Assembly (NCBI GenBank): GCA_041655955.1
Contig: JBBAEN010000001.1
Location: 558,001 to 622,000 of the forward strand
Length of the DNA: 64,000 nucleotides
Direction: 5' to 3'
Source of the DNA: Micavibrio_A sp041655955
Lineage (GTDB): Bacteria > Pseudomonadota > Alphaproteobacteria > Micavibrionales > Micavibrionaceae
Below are positions 53,605 to 62,840 of this stretch, piece after piece. The notes beneath the pieces are model-generated. The model had not been told where the DNA came from and ran no database searches. It worked only from the letters and a program-made list of their open reading frames with translations. Each line of letters begins with the position of its first letter. Positions within the stretch are counted from its first letter, which is position 1. The translations under genes were made by a program, and so were the position numbers.

Positions 53605-53627
53605 TAGATTTTTAGGAGAGAAGAATT

Positions 53628-54620
53628 ATGGCACGTCCAGGTCGTCCGAAATTACCCAAGCCCGATCTACACGGATCGATCGATGCGTTTCTTGATATGC
53701 TGACCGCGGAGCGCGGCGCGGCGATGAACACGCGCCACGCCTATTGGCGCGATCTCGCCGATGTCTCCCTCTACCTCAAATCCGAACGCAGCACCGATGT
53801 CGATGTGGCGACGACGGGCGACATCAAGGCCTATCTGGAACATCTGTCCGCAAAGAAACACGTCAAAGGCAAGAACACGTCGCAAATCGCCGTGCGCACC
53901 GTTGCACGCCGCCTCTCCGCCCTGCGCCAGTTCTACCGCTACCTCGTATCCGAAAATATCCGCAAGGACGATCCGACCTCCACGATCGAAAGCCCGAAAC
54001 AAGGCCGCACCCTGCCGAAGACCCTTTCGGAAAGCGAAGTTTCCATCCTGATTAAAACCGCGGCTTCGCAAGGCGGCGCGGATTCCGTCCGCCTCGTCTG
54101 CCTGCTGGAAATGCTGTATGCGACGGGCCTGCGCGTATCCGAGCTTGTCGGCCTGCCTCTTTCCGCCGTCGGCGAAGACACGCAGTTCCTGATGATCGAA
54201 GGCAAGGGAGGCCGCGAGCGCATGGTGCCGCTGTCCGAACCGGCGCAAAAAGCCATTCAGGACTATCTTGCTATCCGTCCGCAATTTATCGGCTCCGAAA
54301 ACCGCAGCGTGCAGGAACAATGGATGTTCCCGTCCCGCACGTCGGAATCCGGCCACCTGACGCGCCAGCGTTTCGCCCAGCTTTTGAAAGACCTCGCCCG
54401 TGCGGCGGATCTGGATGAAGAGCGCGTATCGCCGCACATTCTGCGCCACGCTTTCGCGACGCATCTCCTGTCCCGTGGCGCCGATCTGCGCTCCGTCCAG
54501 AAAATGCTCGGCCATGCCGACATCGCGACGACCCAGATCTACACGCATATCGTCGGCGGCGGCCTGAAAAAGACCGTCGATGAAAAACACCCGATGGCGA
54601 AGAAAACGGGCAACCAGTAA
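53628..54620 (+). CDS. xerD: Tyrosine recombinase XerD
   Basis: A 330-residue site-specific recombinase resolving chromosome dimers at dif. The catalytic set is visible: Arg in ATGLRVSELVGL, His-x-x-Arg in HILRHAFATHLL, and Tyr in TTQIYTHI near residue 304. The N-terminal SAM-like domain is complete. TAGGAGAG precedes the ATG. Housekeeping context argues for XerD rather than a mobile-element integrase. Confidence 0.9.
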   Translation: MARPGRPKLPKPDLHGSIDAFLDMLTAERGAAMNTRHAYWRDLADVSLYLKSERSTDVDVATTGDIKAYLEHLSAKKHVKGKNTSQIAVRTVARRLSALRQFYRYLVSENIRKDDPTSTIESPKQGRTLPKTLSESEVSILIKTAASQGGADSVRLVCLLEMLYATGLRVSELVGLPLSAVGEDTQFLMIEGKGGRERMVPLSEPAQKAIQDYLAIRPQFIGSENRSVQEQWMFPSRTSESGHLTRQRFAQLLKDLARAADLDEERVSPHILRHAFATHLLSRGADLRSVQKMLGHADIATTQIYTHIVGGGLKKTVDEKHPMAKKTGNQ

Positions 54621-54652
54621 ATGTGCGGGAACAGGCGCGAGAGAGGCATGGT

Positions 54653-54672
54653 AGCCGGTAAAAATACCGGCT
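54653..54672 (+). terminator. Terminator-like hairpin
   Basis: AGCCGGTA-AAAA-TACCGGCT, an 8-bp stem followed by TCTTCT, 33 bases after xerD. The T-tract is interrupted, so strength is uncertain. Confidence 0.5.
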
Positions 54673-54898
54673 TCTTCTCCATCGGCAAAGATGGAAAACA
54701 GATCTCCCTCGCTTCCGGTTTCTATCAGGAAATTTCCGGACGGAATCCCGCAAGGCAAACAGGAAGCGATCCCGCAACCGGCGCCTTCCCCTTGCCCACC
54801 TATCACCAATCCTGACAATATGGCAAAAAGCAGGGCTTTGTTGCACCTGCTTTGATGATTTGCTATTGCTACGCGCTTGAACATATTCAAAGAACATC

Positions 54899-55840
54899 AT
54901 GAACCAGCTCGAATTTGAAAAACCCGTCCTTGAACTCGAAGCCAAGATTGCCGAACTGCGCAATATGGGCAGCGACGCTTCCATCTCCATCGCCGACGAA
55001 ATCGGACGGATGCAGACGAAAGCCGGAAAGCTTCTCGCCACGACCTACAGCAAGCTGACGCCTGCGCAAAAGGTTCAGGTCGCGCGCCACGGCCACCGCC
55101 CGCACTTCCTCGATTATGTCAGCGGCATGATAACGGACTTTACACCGCTCGCGGGCGATCGCAATTTCGCCGAAGACAACGCGCTGCTCGGCGGGCTTGG
55201 CCGCTTCAACGGCCAGAGCGTCGTCATTATGGGGCATGAGCGCGGCCACGACACGGAAACGCGCCTGAAGCACAATTTCGGCATGGCCCGCCCCGAAGGC
55301 TACCGCAAGGCCCAGCGCCTGATGGAAATGGCCGATCGCTTCCAGATCCCCATCATCACCCTTGTCGATACGGCGGGCGCCTATCCGGGCCGCGGCGCGG
55401 AAGAGCGCGGACAGGCACAGGCCATCGCCCGCTCCATCGAAGTCTGCCTGAACGTCAAGGTGCCGATCATCTCTGTCATTATCGGCGAAGGCGGCTCCGG
55501 CGGCGCTATCGCGATCGCGACGGCGGATCGCGTTTACATGCTGGAGCATTCTATCTATTCGGTGATTTCGCCCGAAGGCTGCGCCTCGATTCTCTGGCGC
55601 TCCGCCGCCAACGCGCCCGAAGCAGCGGCGGCCCTGAAACTCACCGCCGAGGACATGCTGGAAAACAAGCTGATTGACGGCATTATCAAGGAACCGCTCG
55701 GCGGCGCGCACCGCCACAAGGAAGAAATGATCGCCAGCGTCGCGCTGCAAATCAAAAGCGCGCTGAAAGACCTGTCGCCGTGGGAGCCGGACGCGATTAA
55801 AAAGGCCCGCGCCAAAAAATTCCTTGCCATGGGCCGCTAA
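54899..55840 (+). CDS. accA: Acetyl-CoA carboxylase carboxyltransferase alpha
   Basis: A 313-residue AccA, one half of the carboxyltransferase that makes malonyl-CoA for fatty-acid synthesis. Motifs include RHGHRPHFLDYV, MARPEGYRKAQRLM, and VDTAGAYPGRGAEERGQAQA, then GEGGSGGAIAI. It stands alone after xerD, as in many alphaproteobacteria. Confidence 0.97.
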   Translation: MNQLEFEKPVLELEAKIAELRNMGSDASISIADEIGRMQTKAGKLLATTYSKLTPAQKVQVARHGHRPHFLDYVSGMITDFTPLAGDRNFAEDNALLGGLGRFNGQSVVIMGHERGHDTETRLKHNFGMARPEGYRKAQRLMEMADRFQIPIITLVDTAGAYPGRGAEERGQAQAIARSIEVCLNVKVPIISVIIGEGGSGGAIAIATADRVYMLEHSIYSVISPEGCASILWRSAANAPEAAAALKLTAEDMLENKLIDGIIKEPLGGAHRHKEEMIASVALQIKSALKDLSPWEPDAIKKARAKKFLAMGR

Positions 55841-55853
55841 AAAACGAACACCC

Positions 55854-55875
55854 TGCCCCGCCGCCATGCGGGGCA
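55854..55875 (+). terminator. Terminator-like hairpin
   Basis: TGCCCCGC-cgccat-GCGGGGCA followed by TTGTCTT, 14 bases after the accA stop. Confidence 0.5.
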
Positions 55876-55913
55876 TTGTCTTATAAAGACGGAACAACAA
55901 GAAAGAGTATGCT

Positions 55914-56321
55914 ATGATGAATTTTAAATCCTATGACGGCTGGGTCGGCGTTGATACGGATGACGTTCATCCTCGCAAAATGATCCTCGCGCGGTTCACA
56001 AAGCAAGACGGCGAACAGGTTCATTATAACCTCGCAGCCCTCCGCCGGATGCAGGAAAAACCGTCCGCCGCCATGACAAAGCCGGATCTCCATCTGGTGC
56101 GGATGGCGCTTGATAACGGCCCGTCCTATTTTAAATCATTCGACGGATGGAAAAGAAACGGGCGCATCCTGCTCGCCCACTTTACAAAAGCCACGGGCGG
56201 CGGAAGATACAGCCAGTCCGGCCTTTCCACCATGGAAAGAAACCCGCCGAAAAAATTCAGCGAATTCGATATGGCGACGCTCAGGGCGGCCATGGACACA
56301 AACCCCGCGCGCCGCCCCTAG
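55914..56321 (+). CDS. Orphan protein with internal duplication
   Basis: A 135-residue soluble protein of unknown function. The two halves are alike: SYDGWVGV...RKMILARFTKQDGEQ with later LHLVRMALDNGP, and SFDGWKRN-GRILLAHFTKATGGG with later MATLRAAMDTNP. So it is a tandem repeat of a ~60-residue domain. No signal or membrane segment. It stands alone. ATG at 55914; the following ATG at 55917 is equally possible. Confidence 0.6.
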   Translation: MMNFKSYDGWVGVDTDDVHPRKMILARFTKQDGEQVHYNLAALRRMQEKPSAAMTKPDLHLVRMALDNGPSYFKSFDGWKRNGRILLAHFTKATGGGRYSQSGLSTMERNPPKKFSEFDMATLRAAMDTNPARRP

Positions 56322-56847
56322 ATTCCCTCCGCCCTTGCCGGCGCGGCCATATTGCCGCCGAACAGCGCGCGTCATAAAGCGCGTGCTATAAAATATGCGC
56401 CATAAAAAGGGGGCATCAGAAGGAGCGTCAAAAGGAACATCAAAAAGAGCCGCAGGGAATACCCCCACCGGCGGCATGCCGCCGAGGCCGGGGAGTCCGC
56501 CGCCCCATATGCCACCCATATGCTGCCCATATGCCGCCATATTGCCAGGCAGCCGCTTCACCGCCGGGGACGGTTTGCGCACACACGGAATTGCCTTTAC
56601 CCATACCGGAAATTTTGCCGCGGATATTGCCAAGGACATCGCCATGAACATGGCCGCAAATATCACCATGAACACAGCTATGAACAGCCCGCGAACACCG
56701 CCGCGCCGGACGCCTAAACGCCGGATATCATGAACGGGCAAACAAGATTATTCACCGGTGATTTATGCGCGCTCTGGAATATTGCGTAAAAATAGCGGCG
56801 TTTTGTATAAAAGCCGCTATTTCCCGATTCTGCCCCGCACGTTTGGC
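56322..56847. other. Low-complexity intergenic region
   Basis: About 525 bases without a supported gene. CCCATATGCC occurs several times near 56505-56540 and short repeats of ATGAACA type near 56640-56690; the frames here are skewed by these repeats. Confidence 0.55.
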
Positions 56848-57264
56848 TCAGGCAGCGGCAGAAGTCCCGTTCAGAAAAACCGGAATTTGCTTTCCTGCCT
56901 GCGGCGATGAAGGCGCGCCCGCACCGCCATTTGCCCGCTCATGCCATCCGGCCCGCCGCTTCATGGAATCAAACGACCCGTGGCCCGCGCTTCTATGCCC
57001 GTCCTCGGTCGTCGCCGCCCTGAAATAAAGCATCAGGAAAACGCGGATAGCGGCTGTCAGGGATGTCCGTTTGTTCTTACGGAAAGAAATCAAAGAACAT
57101 AACTCATGAATAGTGCAATTTTCACGAACCGCTATTTCCTTCAGCGCCCGCCACATTTCCGGCTCAAGCCGGACGGATGTGCGATGGGCATTCACGGTAA
57201 TATTGCGTGATACAAGCGTACTTCCAGTCTGGATAATTTTTTCGTTTTGCAAATGACAGGACAT
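56848..57264 (-). CDS. Ribbon-helix-helix domain protein
   Basis: A 138-residue protein with an N-terminal ribbon-helix-helix DNA-binding domain: HRTSVRLEPEMWRALKEIA as the strand and first helix, then TIHELCSLISFRKNKRTSLT. It probably binds DNA as a dimer. The C-terminal ~45 residues are Gly/Ala-rich and poorly structured. GGGGAAAG precedes the ATG at 57264. BolA lies upstream on the same strand with a 76-base gap. Confidence 0.8.
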   Translation of the reverse strand: MSCHLQNEKIIQTGSTLVSRNITVNAHRTSVRLEPEMWRALKEIAVRENCTIHELCSLISFRKNKRTSLTAAIRVFLMLYFRAATTEDGHRSAGHGSFDSMKRRAGWHERANGGAGAPSSPQAGKQIPVFLNGTSAAA

Positions 57265-57340
57265 ATCTTTCCCCTTTAGCGTTGCGATTCAACGAAAGCA
57301 ATATTACCCGGAACATTACAAATTACAACTCATGGATGTG

Positions 57341-57628
57341 TCAATGCACCCTATCGTATTCCAAAGCGCCCAGCGCCGTGATGGAAAGAGCATGGACGGA
57401 TTGCTTTAACTCTTCCTCTAGCAAGGCATAAACAGCGCGCTGCCGCTCGACCCGCCCCATAGTGTCAAACAGGGGCGATACAATCATAACGCGAAAATGA
57501 CTCTCCCCCGTTCCATTATCGCCGGCATGGCCGGCATGGAGGTGGCTTTCATTGATCACGTCCAGCGCAACGGGTTTCAGCCCTTGCTCCAGCTTTTGAC
57601 GGATAATTTCTTCCATAATCAGGGTCAT
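57341..57628 (-). CDS. BolA-family protein
   Basis: A 95-residue BolA-like protein. The family pattern is clear: EEIIRQKLEQGLKPVALDVI, then HAGDNGTGESHFRVMIVSPLF and RQRAVYALLEEEL. BolA proteins partner with monothiol glutaredoxins in iron-sulfur trafficking. ATG at 57628 or 57616 fits; the longer frame to 57688 is not supported. It is divergent from the J-domain gene, a standard neighbour. Confidence 0.88.
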   Translation of the reverse strand: MTLIMEEIIRQKLEQGLKPVALDVINESHLHAGHAGDNGTGESHFRVMIVSPLFDTMGRVERQRAVYALLEEELKQSVHALSITALGALEYDRVH

Positions 57629-57708
57629 AATAAATTGGTTAAAGCATGCAAAGCCGCGCATGTCAAAAGCTTGTATGAAAAGGCGCAAAACCGCATAATG
57701 GAAAGATT

Positions 57709-58302
57709 ATGCCTAGAATACAGCTCAAACCCAACTCCCCCGAATTTGCGGAAAACACCCGCAAGCCCCGCACGCGCGCCTGCGACATGCCGGGCTGCCG
57801 CGGGCATGGCGACCACAGGGCGCCAAAAGATCGTTCGCTTTCAGATCATTACTGGTTCTGCTTCGACCATGTGAAGGACTATAACGCGGCGTGGGATTTC
57901 TTTTCCGGCATGAATGCCGACGAAGTCGAAGCGCAAATCCTGAAAAGCCTTTACGGCGACCGCCCGACATGGCGTTACGACGTGGACGGGGCCGCCGCCG
58001 AGGCCATCAAGCGCGCCGCGTGGAAAACCTATCATTTTACGGAAGAAGAGCCACCGCAGGCAGAACAGCGCCGCAGCGCCATCTCCGCCCAGACCCCCGA
58101 AGGCGAGGCGCTCGCGATCATGGGGCTGGAGGCGCCGATCACGCTGGACGCCATCAAGACCCGTTATAAAACGCTGGCGAAACAATATCATCCCGACCTT
58201 AACAAGGGTGATAAAAAGGCCGAAGATCTTCTCAAAACCATCAACATGGCTTATACAATCCTGAAGCTTTCTTACGCAAAATTTGAAAAGCTCGATCGTT
58301 GA
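57709..58302 (+). CDS. J-domain protein with N-terminal Cys/His motif
   Basis: A 197-residue protein with a C-terminal J domain (about residues 135-195; HPD at 161-163), which stimulates DnaK. The N-terminal part has Cys25, Cys30, His33, His36, Cys51 and His54 in a pattern able to bind zinc (CDMPGC, WFCFDH). It precedes cobS by 34 bases, an arrangement common in alphaproteobacteria. Confidence 0.87.
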   Translation: MPRIQLKPNSPEFAENTRKPRTRACDMPGCRGHGDHRAPKDRSLSDHYWFCFDHVKDYNAAWDFFSGMNADEVEAQILKSLYGDRPTWRYDVDGAAAEAIKRAAWKTYHFTEEEPPQAEQRRSAISAQTPEGEALAIMGLEAPITLDAIKTRYKTLAKQYHPDLNKGDKKAEDLLKTINMAYTILKLSYAKFEKLDR

Positions 58303-58336
58303 AACCCCGCTTCTCCCTCCCCTCTGGGAAATATGA

Positions 58337-59380
58337 ATGGATTACCCAATGGCTGAAACACGGCAAAAAGAAAAAGCGGCGGCTCCCGCCCCTTTCGAAC
58401 CCCTCCAACCGGCCGGCAAGGACGGCGTGACGATGAACCTCCCCGATACGGCATATGATGTGCGCAAGACGTTCGGCATTGATATTGACTGGCAGGTTCC
58501 GGGCTTTAAGGAAGCCGCGCAAAACGTGCCGGAGATCGATCCGACCTATCATTTCGATCCGCAAACGACGATGGCGATCCTCGCGGGCTTCGCCCATAAC
58601 CGCCGCGTGATGGTGCAGGGCTATCACGGCACCGGAAAATCGACCCATATCGAACAGGTCGCGGCGCGGCTCAACTGGCCTTGCGTGCGCATCAACCTCG
58701 ACAGCCATGTCAGCCGCATCGACCTGCTCGGCAAGGACATGATCGTCCTGAAAGACGGCAAACAGATCACGGAATATATGGAAGGGCTGCTCCCGTGGGC
58801 CATCCAAAATCCCGTCGCGCTCGTCTTCGACGAATATGACGCGGGCCGCCCCGATGTGATGTTCGTGATCCAGCGCGTTCTGGAATCCGACGGACGGCTG
58901 ACACTGCTCGACCAGAACAAGGTCATAAGGCCCCATCCCGCTTTCCGCCTCTTCGCGACGGCGAACACGGTGGGGCTCGGCGATACGACGGGGCTTTATC
59001 ACGGCACACAGCAAATCAACCAGGCGCAGATGGACAGGTGGAACATCGTGGCCCAGCTCAACTATCTGGAACACGCTATCGAAACCGAAATCATGCTCCG
59101 CAAGGTGCCGCAAATGAACACGGAAGCAGGCAAGGAAACGGTTGCCGCCATGGTACGCATGGCAGACCTCACCCGCGCTGGTTTCATCAATGGCGACCTG
59201 TCCACCGTTATGTCACCGCGCACGGTTTTGAGCTGGCTCGAAAACTACACCATCTTTGGCGACCGCGAACTTTCCTTCCGCTTCGCCTTTATGAATAAAT
59301 GCGACGAAATGGAATGGCCGGCGCTGAACGAATATTACCAGCGCTGCTTCGGCGTCGAGTTGCTTAAAGACAAGAAATAA
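58337..59380 (+). CDS. cobS: Cobaltochelatase subunit CobS
   Basis: A 347-residue AAA+ ATPase of the CobNST cobaltochelatase. Walker A is GYHGTGKST (95-103), Walker B LVFDEYDAG, and sensor-type ATANTVGLGD follows. CobS and CobT form the ring that drives cobalt insertion by CobN. cobT comes after a small intervening gene. The same complex may be used for other chelatase work, since other cobalamin genes are absent from the window. Confidence 0.92.
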   Translation: MDYPMAETRQKEKAAAPAPFEPLQPAGKDGVTMNLPDTAYDVRKTFGIDIDWQVPGFKEAAQNVPEIDPTYHFDPQTTMAILAGFAHNRRVMVQGYHGTGKSTHIEQVAARLNWPCVRINLDSHVSRIDLLGKDMIVLKDGKQITEYMEGLLPWAIQNPVALVFDEYDAGRPDVMFVIQRVLESDGRLTLLDQNKVIRPHPAFRLFATANTVGLGDTTGLYHGTQQINQAQMDRWNIVAQLNYLEHAIETEIMLRKVPQMNTEAGKETVAAMVRMADLTRAGFINGDLSTVMSPRTVLSWLENYTIFGDRELSFRFAFMNKCDEMEWPALNEYYQRCFGVELLKDKK

Positions 59381-59404
59381 CCATAGTTAAAAAAGGAACA
59401 GAAA

Positions 59405-59512
59405 ATGGCCAAATCAAAAGACGCGAAAAAAGAAGCGAAGAAACAGCCGACCAAAACGCCAAAAGAAAAGAAACAGGCAAAGGCCGAAAAGAAAGCCGCC
59501 AGGGGGAAGTAA
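59405..59512 (+). CDS. 35-residue Lys/Ala-rich basic peptide
   Basis: A very small frame starting MAKSKDAKKEAKKQPTKTPK and ending in RGK. AAAGGAACAG lies just upstream of the ATG, with an ideal distance. The composition, almost half Lys, suggests an RNA/DNA-binding or disordered peptide. It sits 24 bases after cobS and about 120 before cobT. Function unknown. Confidence 0.55.
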   Translation: MAKSKDAKKEAKKQPTKTPKEKKQAKAEKKAARGK

Positions 59513-59634
59513 ATCTCTCCCCGACTTTCCCATGCCCATGATAAAGCCCGGCCGGAACGATTGATACGGCATGCCGGGCGAACAGGATTGAAAGATTGAA
59601 AGCCGGCTGCCCCGCCTGTGCGGGCAGGATATAA

Positions 59635-61512
59635 ATGGATAAAAAGAACGACACAGCCGAAAATTTCAAGAACGCCACGGCGGCGGCGCTGCGCGCTATC
59701 GCCGAAAAAAAACATATGGGCGTGACGTTCACGGCTTCCGAAACGCCGGAACACCCGACCGCGCCGGACGAGGAAAACACGCGCCTGCCCCTGCCGCCCG
59801 CCGTGATGGACGAAAAGGCGGCGGCGCTGATGCGCGGGACGGCGGATGCGAAAGGGCTGCGCCTCAAACACCATGACCGCGCCCTGCATAATAAAAACGC
59901 GCCGAAGGATATAAATGCCGCCGCGCTTTTCGAGGCGCTCGAAACCGCCCGCTATGAATCCGTCGGCATGCGGGAGATGAAAGGCGTTGCGCAAAATCTG
60001 GGCAGGACGCTCGAAGATAAATTCCGCCGCCTCGGCTATGACGCGGTAAAGACCCGCGCCGATGCCCATATGGCCGACGCGCTCCACGCCCTCGCCCGCT
60101 TTGCCTTTAGCGGGGAAAAGCCGCCCGAAAATGCCACCGCCCTGATGGCGCAATGGGAGCCGTGGATAAAGGACAAAATCGCTGCCAAAGGCGGGTTTGA
60201 AACACTTGAAAAAACGCTGCACGATCAAAAATCATTCGCCAAAGCGTCGCGCGATTTCCTGTCCCTGCTCGCCCCCGGCGGCGATGACCGGCAGGACGAT
60301 TACGGCGGAGAAAATGACGCGCAGGACGAACAAGGCGAACAGCAGCAGGACGCGCGGCAGGATTCCCCTGAAAAAGACGAAAACCCGTCAGACGATACCA
60401 GCCAGAAACAGGATCTGGCCGATGATTCCGACATTTCCCAAATGCCGGACGAAACGGAGATCGGCGACGATGACGACGACCGCACGATGGGCGAACCGAC
60501 GGACGGCGACACCCCCGCCGAAATGCCGCTGCGCCGCAATGACGCGGAGCCGGATCCGCACGGCGGCGGCTACGTCATCTATACGGCGCAATTTGACGAG
60601 ATCGTGAATGCCGAAGACCTCGCCGACCCCGGCGAGCTTTCCCGCCTGCGCCGCCTTTTGGATCAACAGATGCAGCCCTATCAGGGCATCGCCGCGAAAC
60701 TCGCCAACCGCCTGCAAAGAAAGCTGATGGCACAGCAACAGCGCTCATGGCTCTTCGATCAGGAAGAAGGCTATATCGACCCTGCGAAACTTTCGCGGCT
60801 TATCGCCAACCCGACCATCGCCCTCACCTTCAAACGCGAAAAGCAAACCGATTTCCGCGATACGGTGGTGACGCTCCTCATCGACAATTCCGGATCGATG
60901 CGCGGGCGGCCCATCGCGATCGCCGCCATGTGTACGGACATCCTCGCCCGCACGCTGGAACGGTGCGGCGTGAAGGTCGAAATTCTCGGCTTCACCACCC
61001 GCGCGTGGAAAGGCGGGAAGAGCCGCGATCTGTGGATCGAAAATGGCCGCCCGCAACATCCCGGCAGGCTCAACGACCTGCGCCACATCGTTTATAAAAA
61101 CGCCGACGCCCCCCTGCGCCGCGCCCACCGCAATTTCGGCCTGATGCTGAAGGAAGGCATATTGAAAGAAAATATCGACGGTGAGGGGCTCGTCTGGGCG
61201 CATAACCGCCTCGCGCGGCGGCCCGAACAGCGCAAGATCCTGATGGTGATTTCGGACGGCGCACCGGTCGATGATTCCACCTTATCGGTCAACCCCGCCA
61301 ATATCCTCGAAAAAGACCTGCATACGGTCATCAAATGGATCGAGGGGGGGAAACAGGTGGAACTCGGCGCCATCGGCATCGGCCACGACGTCACCCGCTA
61401 TTATTCCCGCGCCATGACGATAACGGACGCGGACGAGCTGGCCCCGGCCCTGATAAACAGGCTGGAGGGCCTCTTCCAATTAGACACAAAACCCTATAGA
61501 AAAAGAGCATGA
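59635..61512 (+). CDS. cobT: Cobaltochelatase subunit CobT
   Basis: A 625-residue CobT. An N-terminal helical region is followed by a long acidic Asp/Glu/Gln-rich linker (about residues 220-310) and a C-terminal von Willebrand A domain with the MIDAS motif DNSGSM near residue 418. CobT acts with CobS as the chaperone-like part of cobaltochelatase. AGGATATAA precedes the ATG. Its stop overlaps hisS (ATGA). Confidence 0.93.
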   Translation: MDKKNDTAENFKNATAAALRAIAEKKHMGVTFTASETPEHPTAPDEENTRLPLPPAVMDEKAAALMRGTADAKGLRLKHHDRALHNKNAPKDINAAALFEALETARYESVGMREMKGVAQNLGRTLEDKFRRLGYDAVKTRADAHMADALHALARFAFSGEKPPENATALMAQWEPWIKDKIAAKGGFETLEKTLHDQKSFAKASRDFLSLLAPGGDDRQDDYGGENDAQDEQGEQQQDARQDSPEKDENPSDDTSQKQDLADDSDISQMPDETEIGDDDDDRTMGEPTDGDTPAEMPLRRNDAEPDPHGGGYVIYTAQFDEIVNAEDLADPGELSRLRRLLDQQMQPYQGIAAKLANRLQRKLMAQQQRSWLFDQEEGYIDPAKLSRLIANPTIALTFKREKQTDFRDTVVTLLIDNSGSMRGRPIAIAAMCTDILARTLERCGVKVEILGFTTRAWKGGKSRDLWIENGRPQHPGRLNDLRHIVYKNADAPLRRAHRNFGLMLKEGILKENIDGEGLVWAHNRLARRPEQRKILMVISDGAPVDDSTLSVNPANILEKDLHTVIKWIEGGKQVELGAIGIGHDVTRYYSRAMTITDADELAPALINRLEGLFQLDTKPYRKRA

Positions 61513-62840
61513 GCAAAGAACAACGCAAAATATACAAACCCAAACCCGTCGCCGGATTCCCCGAATGGCTGCCCGAAGAGCGCATCGCCGAACAAAGATG
61601 GTTCGACCATATCCGCCGCGTGTTTGAATCTTACGGCTTTTGCAACATCGAAACGCCGAGCGTGGAAGAACTCGACGTCCTCACCGCCAAGGGCGAGGTG
61701 GACAAGGAAATCTACGTCATCGAACGGCTGCACAAGGACGAAGACGACACAAAGGAAGCGCGCCTCGCGCTCCATTTCGACCAGACCGTTCCGATGGCCC
61801 GCTATGTCGCCATGCGCTTTAACGATCTGGTATTCCCCTTCAAACGCTATCAGATGCAGCGCGTCTGGCGCGGCGAACGCCCGCAAATGGGCCGCATGCG
61901 CGAATTTTATCAATGCGACATCGACATCATCAATGTCGACTCCCTCCCCCTCTCCTTCGACGCCGAAGTGGCTTCGGTGATGTACGAGGTGCTGGAAGGA
62001 CTCAACATCGGCAAAGTGCAGCTGCGGATTAACAACCGTAAAATCTTGATGGGGCTTCTCGAAAGCTGGGGCCTTGACGACTTCGTCCCTGTCACCCGCG
62101 CCGTCGATAAATTTGAAAAAATCGGCAGGGAGGCGGTGATCGAACTTCTGGCCGGCGATGCAAAACTCTCCATCGAACAAATCGATCATGTTCTCAATCT
62201 CGTTTCCATCAAAGGCAAAGCGGAAGACATCCGCGCCATTATTCCGGCCAATGCAACGATGAAAGAGGGCATCGAGGAACTCGCCTTCGTCCTCGACAAT
62301 CTTGCGCACCTTCCGGATCACGCCGTGATGGGCGACCTGACCATCGTCCGCGGCCTCGATTACTACACCGGCACGGTTTATGAAACGCAATTGCTCGACG
62401 TGCCGGAATTTACAGGGTCGGTTTGCTCCGGCGGGCGGTATGACGATCTGGCGGGGAGCTATATCAACAAGCATCTGCCAGGCGTTGGAATCTCCATCGG
62501 CTTTTCGCGCCTCTTCGACGTTATCCGCCAGACGCGGCCCGACCTGCTCGGTATCGGCCCGAAATCGCCGGCGCATATCATGATGGTTCTGCCAAGCGAG
62601 GAAGAGCGCGGCCACGCCGCCGCCACGGCCCGGACTTTGCGGGAGCGCGGCTATAATGTGGAGCTGTATCACGCGGCCAGGAAAATTCCGGATCAACTGA
62701 AATATGCCAGCAAGAAAAACATCCCGTTCGTGTGGTTCCCGTTCAAGGACGGGCATCAGGTCAAAGACATGATCGGCGGAGAACAAGTCCCCGCCGATCC
62801 GCAAAGCTGGTCAATAAAGACCTGTATTAAAGGTAATTGA
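61509..62840 (+). CDS. hisS: Histidyl-tRNA synthetase
   Basis: A 443-residue class II HisRS. Family motifs: DQTVPMARYV (motif 1 region), RVWRGERPQMGRMREFYQ (motif 2), RGLDYYTGTVYE and SGGRYDDL (histidine A and motif 3). FPFKRYQMQRVWR and EFYQCDIDI are of the eukaryote/Bacteroidetes-like subtype rather than the common proteobacterial RxEGT form. The C-terminal anticodon domain is present. It is coupled to cobT by an ATGA overlap. Confidence 0.95.
   Translation: MSKEQRKIYKPKPVAGFPEWLPEERIAEQRWFDHIRRVFESYGFCNIETPSVEELDVLTAKGEVDKEIYVIERLHKDEDDTKEARLALHFDQTVPMARYVAMRFNDLVFPFKRYQMQRVWRGERPQMGRMREFYQCDIDIINVDSLPLSFDAEVASVMYEVLEGLNIGKVQLRINNRKILMGLLESWGLDDFVPVTRAVDKFEKIGREAVIELLAGDAKLSIEQIDHVLNLVSIKGKAEDIRAIIPANATMKEGIEELAFVLDNLAHLPDHAVMGDLTIVRGLDYYTGTVYETQLLDVPEFTGSVCSGGRYDDLAGSYINKHLPGVGISIGFSRLFDVIRQTRPDLLGIGPKSPAHIMMVLPSEEERGHAAATARTLRERGYNVELYHAARKIPDQLKYASKKNIPFVWFPFKDGHQVKDMIGGEQVPADPQSWSIKTCIKGN

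Noticed and set aside
56395..56733. 112-residue plus-strand frame rich in Met, Pro and Asn
   Set aside because: It is produced by short CATATG and ATGAACA repeats and lacks a ribosome site.
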